Origin: Hydrogenophilales bacterium RIFOXYD1_FULL_62_11
Lineage (GTDB): Bacteria; Pseudomonadota; Gammaproteobacteria; Burkholderiales; Thiobacillaceae
Direction of reading: 5' to 3'
Length of the DNA stretch: 63,900 bases
Assembly (NCBI GenBank): GCA_001802655.1
Contig: MGZO01000130.1
Coordinates: 32,117 to 96,016 of the forward strand
Part shown: piece by piece, positions 35,407-43,709 of the stretch
Position numbering within the stretch: the stretch's first letter is position 1
How the letters are laid out: each line of letters starts with the position of its first letter
Translations under genes and position numbers: made by a program
The notes under the pieces: model-generated
The model's database searches: none
The model's input: the letters and a program-made list of their open reading frames with translations, nothing else
What the model was told of the DNA's origin: nothing

Positions 35407-36399
35407 ATGGCCATCAAGCTGTCCGTATTGGGCGCTGGCGCCTGGGGCACCGCGCTGGCGGCCGGTTGGGCGCCCCACCATGCCGTTACCCTGTGGGGGC
35501 GCAACGCGAATGAGCTCGATGCCATGCGGTGCGGGCGCGTCAACACCCGCTATCTTCCAGGGTGCTCCCTGCCGGACAGCCTGCAATTCAACCCGGATTT
35601 CAATGCGACGGCCGACCACGCCGACGTCATCGTCATCGCCGTTCCCAGCGGCGCGTTACGCGCCACCCTCGCCACACTGGCACAGCGCCCCGCGTTGCCC
35701 CCCCTGCTGTGGGTATGCAAAGGCTTCGAGCCTGGCAGCCGCAAACTGCCACACCAGCTTATCGCCGAACTGCTGCCGACCCACGCGCAAACCGGCGTCC
35801 TGTCCGGCCCCAGCTTCGCGCAGGAAGTCGCGCAAGGCTACCCCACCGCACTCACCCTCGCCTCGCACGACCGCGCTCTGGCGCAGCACCTGTCGGAAAC
35901 CCTGTCCAGCCAGCGCCTGCGCATCTACGCCCACGACGACGTCATTGGCGTCGAAGTCGGCGGTGCGCTGAAAAACGTCATGGCGATTGCCGCCGGCATC
36001 TGCGACGGCCTGCAACTCGGCCACAACGCACGCGCAGCCCTCATTACGCGCGGGCTGGCCGAAATGACCCGCTTGGGCGTCAAGCTCGGCGGCCACGTGG
36101 AAACCTTCATGGGCTTGTCGGGCCTGGGCGATCTCATTCTCACCACGACCGGCGACCTTTCGCGCAACCGCCAGGTCGGGCTGCGCCTTGCGCGCGGACT
36201 CAGCCTGGACACCATTCTCAGCGAACTCGGCCATGTCGCCGAAGGCGTCACTACGGCGCGCGAAGTGGATGCCCTGGCCAATGAACTGGACGTCGAGATG
36301 CCGATCACCCATGCAGTCTGCCAGATGTTGTTTGAAGGGCTACCCGCAGCGCAAGCCGTCGACGCCTTGCTGAACCGGCATATCCGGGCGGAGTTCTAA
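35407..36399 (+). CDS. gpsA: Glycerol-3-phosphate dehydrogenase [NAD(P)+]
   Basis: A 330-residue cytoplasmic enzyme reducing dihydroxyacetone phosphate to sn-glycerol 3-phosphate for phospholipid synthesis. The Rossmann motif LGAGAWGTALA is at residues 6-16, LSGPSFA near 135, and the catalytic-lysine segment GGALKNVMAIAAG near 182. Length is standard. The 205 bases between its end and the next gene contain no gene that I can support. Confidence 0.96.
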   Translation: MAIKLSVLGAGAWGTALAAGWAPHHAVTLWGRNANELDAMRCGRVNTRYLPGCSLPDSLQFNPDFNATADHADVIVIAVPSGALRATLATLAQRPALPPLLWVCKGFEPGSRKLPHQLIAELLPTHAQTGVLSGPSFAQEVAQGYPTALTLASHDRALAQHLSETLSSQRLRIYAHDDVIGVEVGGALKNVMAIAAGICDGLQLGHNARAALITRGLAEMTRLGVKLGGHVETFMGLSGLGDLILTTTGDLSRNRQVGLRLARGLSLDTILSELGHVAEGVTTAREVDALANELDVEMPITHAVCQMLFEGLPAAQAVDALLNRHIRAEF

Positions 36400-36604
36400 A
36401 ACGGCCAATCCTGCCCGATTGCTGAAGCGGATTACGCGCAAGCCGGGCCGGCCGCCTGACCTCCGCATGCGTTGCCTGAAAATGTGCCAGCCCCACCCAA
36501 ACCGCGATTCATCAGACAACAGTTGCCACTTTCTCCAGCAGTGCGGTCATGAGCCTGCTTGTGCATACTAAAAACCACTCGAATACCTGTCGGACACCGA
36601 CTCA

Positions 36605-38692
36605 ATGTCCGAATGCAGATTGACGGAGAACGCCTGCGTGCCCACCCAAAACCCCACCGTGCTCCCACCCATGCTTGACACACATGCCTTCACCCCACGC
36701 GTCATGCGCTGGGGATTCGGGGCGGTCATGTGCGTGATCGTTTTCATCACGGCGCTCAGCCTGTGGCGGGTCGAGGTAGATAAGCGGGCAATGAATGAAA
36801 TCATTTCCCACGAACAGGTGATGACCGAAATGCTGTACCGGATGCAGCTTGCCGCCCGCGATCGAACCTTCGCGCTGTTCGGCGCCGTGCACACGGAGGA
36901 TGCGTTTGTCCGGGATAGCGAGATCCAGCACTTTTTCGAGCTTGGAACCGCTTTTCGTCAGGCGCAAACGCAGTTGATGCAACTCGACCTGGGCGAGACC
37001 GAGCACACCCTGATGCGACAACTCCGCGCGCAGACAGAAGCCATCACGTTGCAGCATCAACGTGTCATCGAACTCGCGACAAGCGGGCGACAGGCCGACG
37101 CCGAGAAGATGATGGTCGGCCATGTCGTTCCGGCGCAAACCCAAATGGTCGGCACCCTGACCACCTTGCTGGAACGAGCCATCAGCAGGACACACGAACA
37201 CGCCACAGCCCGACGCCAAATCCAGAATCGTGCCACGGCCCTGTTGATTGCGGGTGGGCTGGCCGGCTTGCTGCTGACCTGGGGCGGCTTCGTTCTGACC
37301 ACCCGCAAAATGAGCGGCCTAATCACCCGCCTGACCGACGCCAGTGACCGCCTGCAGGCATCAAACCTGGATCTTCAGTTCCAGAAACTGGCTCTGGATG
37401 AGCACAACATCGTGAGCGTTGCCGACACCCACGGCACCATCACGGCTGTAAACGACAAGTTTTGCGAGGTAAGCCAGTATTCGCGCGAGGAATTGCTGGG
37501 TCAGAACCATCGCTTGCTCAAGTCGGGGCTGCACGAAAACACTTTCTACGCCGACCTGTGGGCCACGATCATCGTCGGCAAGGTCTGGCGCGGCGAAATC
37601 TGCAATCGGCGCAAGGACGGCACGCTTTACTGGGTCGCCTCCACCATCCTGCCCTTTGTTAGCGAAGATGGCTTGCCCAGCCGCTATGTATCGGTGCGCA
37701 CCGACATCACCACGACCAAGGAGGCACAGCTCGTGCTCGAGCGCAGCCGCGACGAGCTGGAGCAACTTGTCCAGATACGATCGGGTGAGCTGGCCGAACG
37801 TGAAGAAGTGCTGCACAGCATCACCAACGCGGCGCAGGATGCAGTCATGATGATCGACGCTGCCGGCCGGGTGACCTATTGGAACCCGGCGGCTGAACAC
37901 ATGTTTGGCTTCGCCGAGGCCGAGGTCATTGGGGTGGGTCTGCATGACCTGATCGTTCCAGAACGCTATCTCGAGCGGGCCCATGCCGGATTTTCACGCT
38001 TTGCGACATCGGGTGAAGGCCCTGCGATAGGGCGAACGACGACACTCCGGGCAAAGCATCGGAATGGGAAAGAGTTTCCGGTGGACGTCTCGCTTTCGGC
38101 CATCAAACTGCGGGGGCAATGGAGTGCGGTGGGCATCGTGCGCGATGCGACCGAGCGCGTTCAGACTGAAGAGCGTCTCAAGCAACTGGCCACCACCGAC
38201 ACCCTGACCGGCATTTGCAACCGGCGCCATTTCGATGAAGTGCTGGCAAGCGAGATCAACCGCGCGGCACGGTTTACCAACCCGGTATCGCTCATTTTGT
38301 TTGACATCGATCACTTCAAGCGGATCAACGACACCTTTGGTCATCAGGCGGGCGATCGGGTGTTGACCCAGCTCGCCGTGACGGTGGGCAACACGATCCG
38401 CACAGTCGACCAGTTCGCACGCTGGGGGGGAGAGGAATTCGTTGTGCTGCTCCCTGGCAGCGATCTCAATGCAGGCCGTTTGCTTGCCGAAAAATTACGC
38501 ATGGTGCTGGAAAAACAGCCATTCTCCGATGTCGGACAAGTCACCTGCAGCTTTGGGGTGGCGGAGTACACTCCCGGCGACGACATGGATGCGCTGATCA
38601 AAAAAGCCGACCGCTGCCTGTATCAGGCAAAGGCATCCGGCCGCAACCGCGTGGAAACCTCTGCGACCATGCCGCTGCCGGTGGTTGCTTAG
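36605..38692 (+). CDS. Membrane sensor diguanylate cyclase (4HB-PAS-PAS-GGDEF)
   Basis: A 695-residue membrane protein. A first helix (about residues 34-55), a periplasmic four-helix-bundle-like sensor and a second helix (about 213-232) are followed by two PAS domains (about 258-375 and 400-515) and a C-terminal GGDEF domain. The active site reads GGEEF, and the inhibitory RxxD is present five residues upstream (RTVD-QFARW-GGEEF), so product inhibition by c-di-GMP is expected. The ligand is unknown. The start is uncertain because no good ribosome site is visible. Confidence 0.88.
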   Translation: MSECRLTENACVPTQNPTVLPPMLDTHAFTPRVMRWGFGAVMCVIVFITALSLWRVEVDKRAMNEIISHEQVMTEMLYRMQLAARDRTFALFGAVHTEDAFVRDSEIQHFFELGTAFRQAQTQLMQLDLGETEHTLMRQLRAQTEAITLQHQRVIELATSGRQADAEKMMVGHVVPAQTQMVGTLTTLLERAISRTHEHATARRQIQNRATALLIAGGLAGLLLTWGGFVLTTRKMSGLITRLTDASDRLQASNLDLQFQKLALDEHNIVSVADTHGTITAVNDKFCEVSQYSREELLGQNHRLLKSGLHENTFYADLWATIIVGKVWRGEICNRRKDGTLYWVASTILPFVSEDGLPSRYVSVRTDITTTKEAQLVLERSRDELEQLVQIRSGELAEREEVLHSITNAAQDAVMMIDAAGRVTYWNPAAEHMFGFAEAEVIGVGLHDLIVPERYLERAHAGFSRFATSGEGPAIGRTTTLRAKHRNGKEFPVDVSLSAIKLRGQWSAVGIVRDATERVQTEERLKQLATTDTLTGICNRRHFDEVLASEINRAARFTNPVSLILFDIDHFKRINDTFGHQAGDRVLTQLAVTVGNTIRTVDQFARWGGEEFVVLLPGSDLNAGRLLAEKLRMVLEKQPFSDVGQVTCSFGVAEYTPGDDMDALIKKADRCLYQAKASGRNRVETSATMPLPVVA

Positions 38693-38749
38693 GACGCGCC
38701 ATTGAGGGCGGCTCCATGCAAAGCCTGCTTGCCGAAGCCCCCCACCGGG

Positions 38750-39229
38750 TCAATCCGGCTTGTTCCCCGCCACCCCCGCAATGTGCCGGATGGTCGCCAC
38801 AAACCCCGGATCCTCACCCTGGAGCAACGCGGGCAGCGCCACACGAAAATCCTCGCGCGCGCACCACTCGATCATGTAGTCCTCCCACGAAGTCCACAAC
38901 CGTGCCTGCTGGCGGCTCATCTTGTCCTCATAGACCAGCACATAGGCGCGCTCGAACAGGCTGACCAGAATGGCGAACAGCGCGCGCTTGCGTTCGCGCT
39001 GCTCTTCGTTGAGTTCGCCTTTGGCCACCGGCGACAACAGATTGAGGTCGGCGTTGTCGATCACCAGCCGCATGAAAGCGGCGTATTCGTCCGCCAAACG
39101 CAGGAAGATTTCCTCCTCGTCGGTCTGCCGTTCGCGGCGGCGGTCGTTGATATACACGCCGATGGCGAGCGGCAGACCGATGATGGTGACGATATAGCTG
39201 GCGGCTTCCAGCCATTCCAGTCCGCTCAT
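38750..39229 (-). CDS. Single-helix membrane hypothetical protein
   Basis: A 159-residue protein with one membrane helix at about residues 8-27 (ASYIVTIIGLPLAIGVYI) and a charged cytoplasmic domain. The ATG at 39229 has GAAAGGA upstream; the longer frame overlaps trmL. It lies 14 bp after trmL on the same strand. No family recognised, no catalytic motif seen. Confidence 0.65.
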   Translation of the reverse strand: MSGLEWLEAASYIVTIIGLPLAIGVYINDRRRERQTDEEEIFLRLADEYAAFMRLVIDNADLNLLSPVAKGELNEEQRERKRALFAILVSLFERAYVLVYEDKMSRQQARLWTSWEDYMIEWCAREDFRVALPALLQGEDPGFVATIRHIAGVAGNKPD

Positions 39230-39243
39230 GTCAGTCCTTTCAT

Positions 39244-39714
39244 TTATCCGCCGCCCGCAAACCCGTTCTGCCGCCACGCCTCGAACACCACCACGCTCAC
39301 CGCGTTCGACAGATTCATGCTGCGCGAGTCCGGCAGCATCGGCAGGCGCAGGCGGTGAGCGGCATCGAAACCATCGAGAACCTCGGGTGGCAGACCACGT
39401 GACTCGGGGCCGAACACGAACACATCGCCCGCCTGAAAAACAGCGTCGGCATAGTGTGCGCGGCCCTTGGTGGTGAGCGCAAACCAGCGCCGCCCGGACA
39501 ACGCCGTCTGCACCGCCGCCCAGTCCGCATGCACCTGCACGCAGGCCATGTCGTGATAATCCAGCCCGGCGCGGGCCACCTGCTTGTCGGACAGGTCGAA
39601 GCCCAGCGGCTCGACCAGATGCAACCGGCAGCCGGTGTTGGCCGCCAGGCGAATCAGGTTGCCGGTGTTGGGCGGGATTTCGGGTTGATACAAAACGATG
39701 TCAAACATCGGCAA
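39244..39714 (-). CDS. trmL: tRNA (cytidine(34)-2'-O)-methyltransferase
   Basis: A 156-residue SPOUT enzyme methylating the wobble 2'-OH of two leucine tRNAs. The N-terminus FDIVLYQPEIPPNTGNLIRLAANTGCRLHLVEPLGF is diagnostic, and the knotted SAM site is FVFGPESRGLP followed by LPMLPDSRSMNLSNAVSVVVFEAWRQ. Divergent from gshA across 37 bp. Confidence 0.94.
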   Translation of the reverse strand: MPMFDIVLYQPEIPPNTGNLIRLAANTGCRLHLVEPLGFDLSDKQVARAGLDYHDMACVQVHADWAAVQTALSGRRWFALTTKGRAHYADAVFQAGDVFVFGPESRGLPPEVLDGFDAAHRLRLPMLPDSRSMNLSNAVSVVVFEAWRQNGFAGGG

Positions 39715-39751
39715 TGACCTAAAATAATGAATCTTACGAAAGGCGCATTGT

Positions 39752-41056
39752 ATGGTTCCCTACCTCACCACTGCACTCACCGGCCCGCTGCTCGAACTGG
39801 AAAAACGCCTGCTTGACGCCCAGCCGACCATCGAGCACTGGTTTCGCCAGCAATGGCAGGAACAGTCCGCGCCGTTCTACACCTCAGTGGATATCCGCAA
39901 TGCCGGCTTCAAGCTCGCGCCGGTCGACACCAATCTGTTCCCCGGCGGCTTCAACAACCTGAACCCGGCCTTCATGTCGCTCTCCATCCATGCAGCGATG
40001 GGCGCGGTGGAAAAGATCTGCCCCGATGCGCAGCGCTTGTTGCTGATCCCAGAGAACCACACCCGCAACCTGTTCTACCTGCAAAACGTCGCCGTGCTCG
40101 CGCACATCCTGCGCCAGACCGGCCTGATCGTGCGCATCGGCACGCTGATTCCCGAGATCACCCAGCCGACGACGCTGGAACTGCCGGACGGCGGGCGGCT
40201 CACCCTGGAGCCACTGGTGCGCACGGGCGATCGCATCGGGCTGGCAGGCTTCGACCCCTGTGCCGTGCTGCTCAACAACGACCTCTCGGCCGGCGTGCCG
40301 GACATCCTCAAGGACATCGAACAAACCATCATGCCGCCGCTGCACGCGGGCTGGGCCACGCGCCGCAAGTCGCTGCATTTCAAGGCCTATCAGCATGTCG
40401 CCAGCGAGTTTTCCCGCCTGATCAACATCGACCCGTGGCTGATCGACCCCTACTTCGACCACTGCGGCAAAATCGATTTTCACCAGCGCCAGGGCGAAGA
40501 CTGCCTGGCCGAAAAGGTCGGCAAACTGCTCGACAAGATCAAGCTCAAATACGCCGAATATGGCATCGACCAGCCGCCTTTCGTCATCGTCAAGGCTGAC
40601 GCCGGCACCTACGGCATGGGCATCATGACCGTGAAGTCGCCCGATGACGTGCGCGAACTCAACCGCAAGCAGCGCAACAAAATGGCGGTCGGCAAGGAAG
40701 GCATGGACGTCAGCGAGGTGCTGATCCAGGAAGGCGTCTACACCTTCGAAAGCATCAACGACGCCATCGCCGAGCCGGTGGTCTACATGCTCGACAACTA
40801 CGTCGTCGGTGGCTTTTACCGCGTCCACACCGGGCGCGGCATCGACGAAAACCTCAACAGCCCCGGCATGCATTTCGTGCCGCTGGCGTTCGACGAAACC
40901 TGCGTCATGCCCGACCGCAGCGCCAACCCCGATGCCAGCCCGAACCGTTTTTACGCCTATGGCGTCATCGCGCGGCTGGCGATGCTGGCCGCCAGCATCG
41001 AGCTCGACGAAGCGCTCAACGCTGCCGAAAACGCCGTAGAAAACGCCGCCGCATGA
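39752..41056 (+). CDS. gshA: Glutamate--cysteine ligase, A. ferrooxidans type
   Basis: A 434-residue ligase making gamma-glutamylcysteine, the first step of glutathione synthesis. It matches the distinct family first described in Acidithiobacillus ferrooxidans (TIGR02049) rather than the enteric or plant-like types. Characteristic stretches are FYTSVDIRNAGFKLAPVDTNLFPGGFNNL near residue 47 and FVIVKADAGTYGMGIMTVKSPD near 280. It overlaps gshB by four bases (ATGA), giving a compact glutathione operon. AAAGG lies upstream of the start. Confidence 0.93.
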   Translation: MVPYLTTALTGPLLELEKRLLDAQPTIEHWFRQQWQEQSAPFYTSVDIRNAGFKLAPVDTNLFPGGFNNLNPAFMSLSIHAAMGAVEKICPDAQRLLLIPENHTRNLFYLQNVAVLAHILRQTGLIVRIGTLIPEITQPTTLELPDGGRLTLEPLVRTGDRIGLAGFDPCAVLLNNDLSAGVPDILKDIEQTIMPPLHAGWATRRKSLHFKAYQHVASEFSRLINIDPWLIDPYFDHCGKIDFHQRQGEDCLAEKVGKLLDKIKLKYAEYGIDQPPFVIVKADAGTYGMGIMTVKSPDDVRELNRKQRNKMAVGKEGMDVSEVLIQEGVYTFESINDAIAEPVVYMLDNYVVGGFYRVHTGRGIDENLNSPGMHFVPLAFDETCVMPDRSANPDASPNRFYAYGVIARLAMLAASIELDEALNAAENAVENAAA

Positions 41057-42006
41057 AACTGCTGTTCATCGTCGACCCGCTGGCCGGACTCAAGCCGTAC
41101 AAGGACTCGAGCGTGGCCATGATGCGCGCAGCCGTCGCGCGGGGCCATGCCGTCTACACGACCGAAGCGCGCCAGCTCGATGTGCAGGACGGCCACAGCC
41201 ACGCCGCCTGCAGCACGCTCGACATACGCGCGGACGACGACTGGTATCGCGTGACCGAAACCCGCGACTGGCTGCTGAAGAATTTTGACGCCGTGGTGAT
41301 GCGCACCGACCCGCCAGTCGACACCGATTACCTGCTCGCCACCCATCTGCTCAGCATTGCCGAAAGCAACGGCGCACGCGTGCTGAACCGCCCGGCGTGC
41401 CTGCGCGACTTCAACGAAAAACTCGCCATCCTGAGTTTCCCGCGCTTCATCGCGCCCACCCGGGTGTCGGCCGACGCGACCCAGATCGGCGACTTCCTCG
41501 CCGAGCATGACGACATCATCGTCAAGCCGCTGACCGAAATGGGCGGCAGCGGCATCTTCCGCCTGACATTGGCCGACCCCAATCGTAACGCCATTCTGGA
41601 AACGCTTACCCGGCATGGCCGCCGCGCCATCATGGCGCAGCGCTACCTGCCGGCAATCAAGGACGGCGACAAACGGATCCTGCTGATCAACGGCGAAGTC
41701 GTGCCGTGGGCGCTTGCGCGCATCCCCAAGGCGGGCGAAACGCGCGGCAATCTCGCCGCCGGCGGAACCGCGCGCGCACAACCGCTGTCGACACACGACC
41801 GCGAAATCGCCGAAACCATCGCGCCGTGGGCAAAAGACAACGGCATCTTCCTTGCCGGCCTCGACGTGATTGGCGACTGCCTGACCGAAATCAACGTCAC
41901 CAGCCCGACCGGGTTTCAGGAAATCGCGGCGCAGACGGGACATGACGTGGCGATGCAGTTCATCGCCGCGATTGAACGTGGTCATTTCGCCACGATTCGC
42001 ACTTGA
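41053..42006 (+). CDS. gshB: Glutathione synthetase
   Basis: A 317-residue ATP-grasp enzyme joining glycine to gamma-glutamylcysteine. The N-terminus LLFIVDPLAGLKPYKDSSVAMMRAA and MRTDPPVDTDYL near residue 82 are typical. IVKPLTEMGGSGIF supplies the ATP-binding loop and DVIGDCLTEINVTSPTG the metal site. It overlaps gshA and is followed within a few bases by apbE. Confidence 0.96.
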   Translation: MKLLFIVDPLAGLKPYKDSSVAMMRAAVARGHAVYTTEARQLDVQDGHSHAACSTLDIRADDDWYRVTETRDWLLKNFDAVVMRTDPPVDTDYLLATHLLSIAESNGARVLNRPACLRDFNEKLAILSFPRFIAPTRVSADATQIGDFLAEHDDIIVKPLTEMGGSGIFRLTLADPNRNAILETLTRHGRRAIMAQRYLPAIKDGDKRILLINGEVVPWALARIPKAGETRGNLAAGGTARAQPLSTHDREIAETIAPWAKDNGIFLAGLDVIGDCLTEINVTSPTGFQEIAAQTGHDVAMQFIAAIERGHFATIRT

Positions 42007-42014
42007 GGCCAGGT

Positions 42015-43013
42015 ATGCGCCCGGCGCAGACCACCCTGTGGTTTCTGCTGTCATGGATGCTCACCGCCTGCAGCCCACCGCCACTGGTTCAGCAGCAGTC
42101 TTATGTATTCGGCACGCTGGTCGAGATCACCATCTACGGCGCGCCTGAAACGCAAGCCAGGCAGGCAACAGCAGCCGTCCTGGCGCGCTTCGACACGCTG
42201 CATCAGCAACTGCACGCCTGGCAACCCAGCGCGTTGTCCCGCCTCAATACGACGCTGGCCCAAGGCGAGCGCGCCACCGTTACGCCCGAACTCGCGATGA
42301 TGCTGCGCGATGCACAGACACTCTCGACCCAGTCCGGCGACCGGTTCAACCCGGCCATCGGCGGTCTGATCGCGCTGTGGGGCTTTCATGCCGACACGCC
42401 GCAATCGCGCGTGCCGGACACCGCTGCAATTGCCGGGTGGGTGAAGCGGCAGCCACGCATGGGCGACCTGCATATCGAAGCCAGCCAGGTCTGGAGCGAC
42501 AACCCGGCAGTGCAACTTGACCTCGGCGGCTACGCCAAGGGCCGCGCGCTGGACGACGCCGTGGCGATCCTGAAACAGCACGGGATCCAGAATGCGCTGA
42601 TAAACATCGGCGGCAACGTCATTGCCCTGGGCCAACATGGCGAGCGCCCATGGCGCGTCGGCATCCAGCATCCGCGCCAGCCGGGCACGCTGGCGACGCT
42701 GGATTTGCGTGACGGTGAAGCGATCGGCACCTCGGGCGATTACCAACGCTATTTCGAGGTCGGTGGGCAGCGCTATTGCCATGTAATCGATCCACGTAGC
42801 GGCTGGCCCGCCAGCGGGATGCAGTCGGTAACGGTGCTCGTGACCGGCGACCGGGCCGGCACGCGCTCGGACGCGTTGTCCAAGCCGCTGTTCATCGGCG
42901 GCGCGGCAGGCCTGGCAAAAACGGCAGCCCGACTCAACGTCAGCGACTATCTGGCGGTGATTGGCAACGGACAAATGCAGGTCTCGGCGGCGATGCAGGC
43001 CCGCCTTCGCTAG
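42015..43013 (+). CDS. apbE: FAD:protein FMN transferase (ApbE family lipoprotein)
   Basis: A 332-residue periplasmic lipoprotein that covalently attaches FMN to threonines of proteins such as NqrB, NqrC or RnfG. The signal ends in a good lipobox (LTAC). Conserved motifs are FGTLVEITIYG, LDLGGYAKGRALD, LINIGGNV, IGTSGDYQRYF and HVIDPRSG. I start at the ATG at 42015; a TTG overlapping the gshB stop is possible. No target protein is encoded in the window. Confidence 0.9.
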   Translation: MRPAQTTLWFLLSWMLTACSPPPLVQQQSYVFGTLVEITIYGAPETQARQATAAVLARFDTLHQQLHAWQPSALSRLNTTLAQGERATVTPELAMMLRDAQTLSTQSGDRFNPAIGGLIALWGFHADTPQSRVPDTAAIAGWVKRQPRMGDLHIEASQVWSDNPAVQLDLGGYAKGRALDDAVAILKQHGIQNALINIGGNVIALGQHGERPWRVGIQHPRQPGTLATLDLRDGEAIGTSGDYQRYFEVGGQRYCHVIDPRSGWPASGMQSVTVLVTGDRAGTRSDALSKPLFIGGAAGLAKTAARLNVSDYLAVIGNGQMQVSAAMQARLR

Positions 43014-43042
43014 AATGCTGCTTTTGGTCTGACGCATACACA

Positions 43043-43459
43043 ATGATAGGCATCCTTATCGTCGCCCACGGCTCGCTCGCCGATAGTCTGGTCGAGTGCG
43101 CAACGCATGTTCTGGGTCAGCAGCCGCGTGGATTGGCCACGCTGGATTTCATCGGCCATGCCGATCCGGACGAGCGACAGAAGGCGTTGCAGGCACGGCT
43201 AGCCGAACTGGATGAGGGCGAAGGCATTCTGGTGCTGACCGACGTCTACGGCGCCACGCCCAGCAACACGCTGTGCCGGCTGCTCGAACCTACCCACATC
43301 GAAGGCGTGTCCGGCGTCAATCTGCCGATGCTGCTCAAGGCGCTGAATTACCGCGACACGCTGAGTTTGCCGCAGCTCGTTTTGCGCATCGTCGAAGGCG
43401 GCCGCAATAGCATCAATCATATTTCCGAGGGTATGTGCGATGCAGCAAAGGGACGTTGA
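43043..43459 (+). CDS. PTS EIIA component, mannose family
   Basis: A 138-residue phosphotransferase domain. The phosphorylated histidine is H9 in ILIVAHGSLADSL, and VLTDVYGATPSNT near residue 65 is the family pattern. No membrane EIIC/EIID or EIIB is nearby, so this IIA is probably regulatory rather than part of sugar uptake. It overlaps ptsH by 20 bp. Confidence 0.9.
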   Translation: MIGILIVAHGSLADSLVECATHVLGQQPRGLATLDFIGHADPDERQKALQARLAELDEGEGILVLTDVYGATPSNTLCRLLEPTHIEGVSGVNLPMLLKALNYRDTLSLPQLVLRIVEGGRNSINHISEGMCDAAKGR

Positions 43460-43709
43460 AATCGTCAACAAGCTCGGACTGCATGCGCGTCCGTCTGCCA
43501 AGCTCACCCAGCTCACCTCGGGCTTCAAGAGCCAGGTGTTCATGACGCGCAACGGTCGCCGCATCAATGCCAAAAGCATCATGGGCGTGATGATGCTGGC
43601 GGCGGCAAAGGGTAGCGTGATCACGCTCGAAACTGAGGGCGAGGACGAGGTTGCCGCGATGGATGCGCTGGTCGAACTGATCTCCAGTGGCTTTGGGGAA
43701 GAACGATGA
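43440..43709 (+). CDS. ptsH: Phosphocarrier protein HPr
   Basis: An 89-residue phosphocarrier. H15 in NKLGLHARPSAKL is the EI phosphorylation site, and S46 in INAKSIMGVMMLAAAKGS is the site modified by HPr kinase in organisms that have it. It overlaps the IIA gene upstream and ptsI downstream (four bases). Confidence 0.96.
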   Translation: MQQRDVEIVNKLGLHARPSAKLTQLTSGFKSQVFMTRNGRRINAKSIMGVMMLAAAKGSVITLETEGEDEVAAMDALVELISSGFGEER

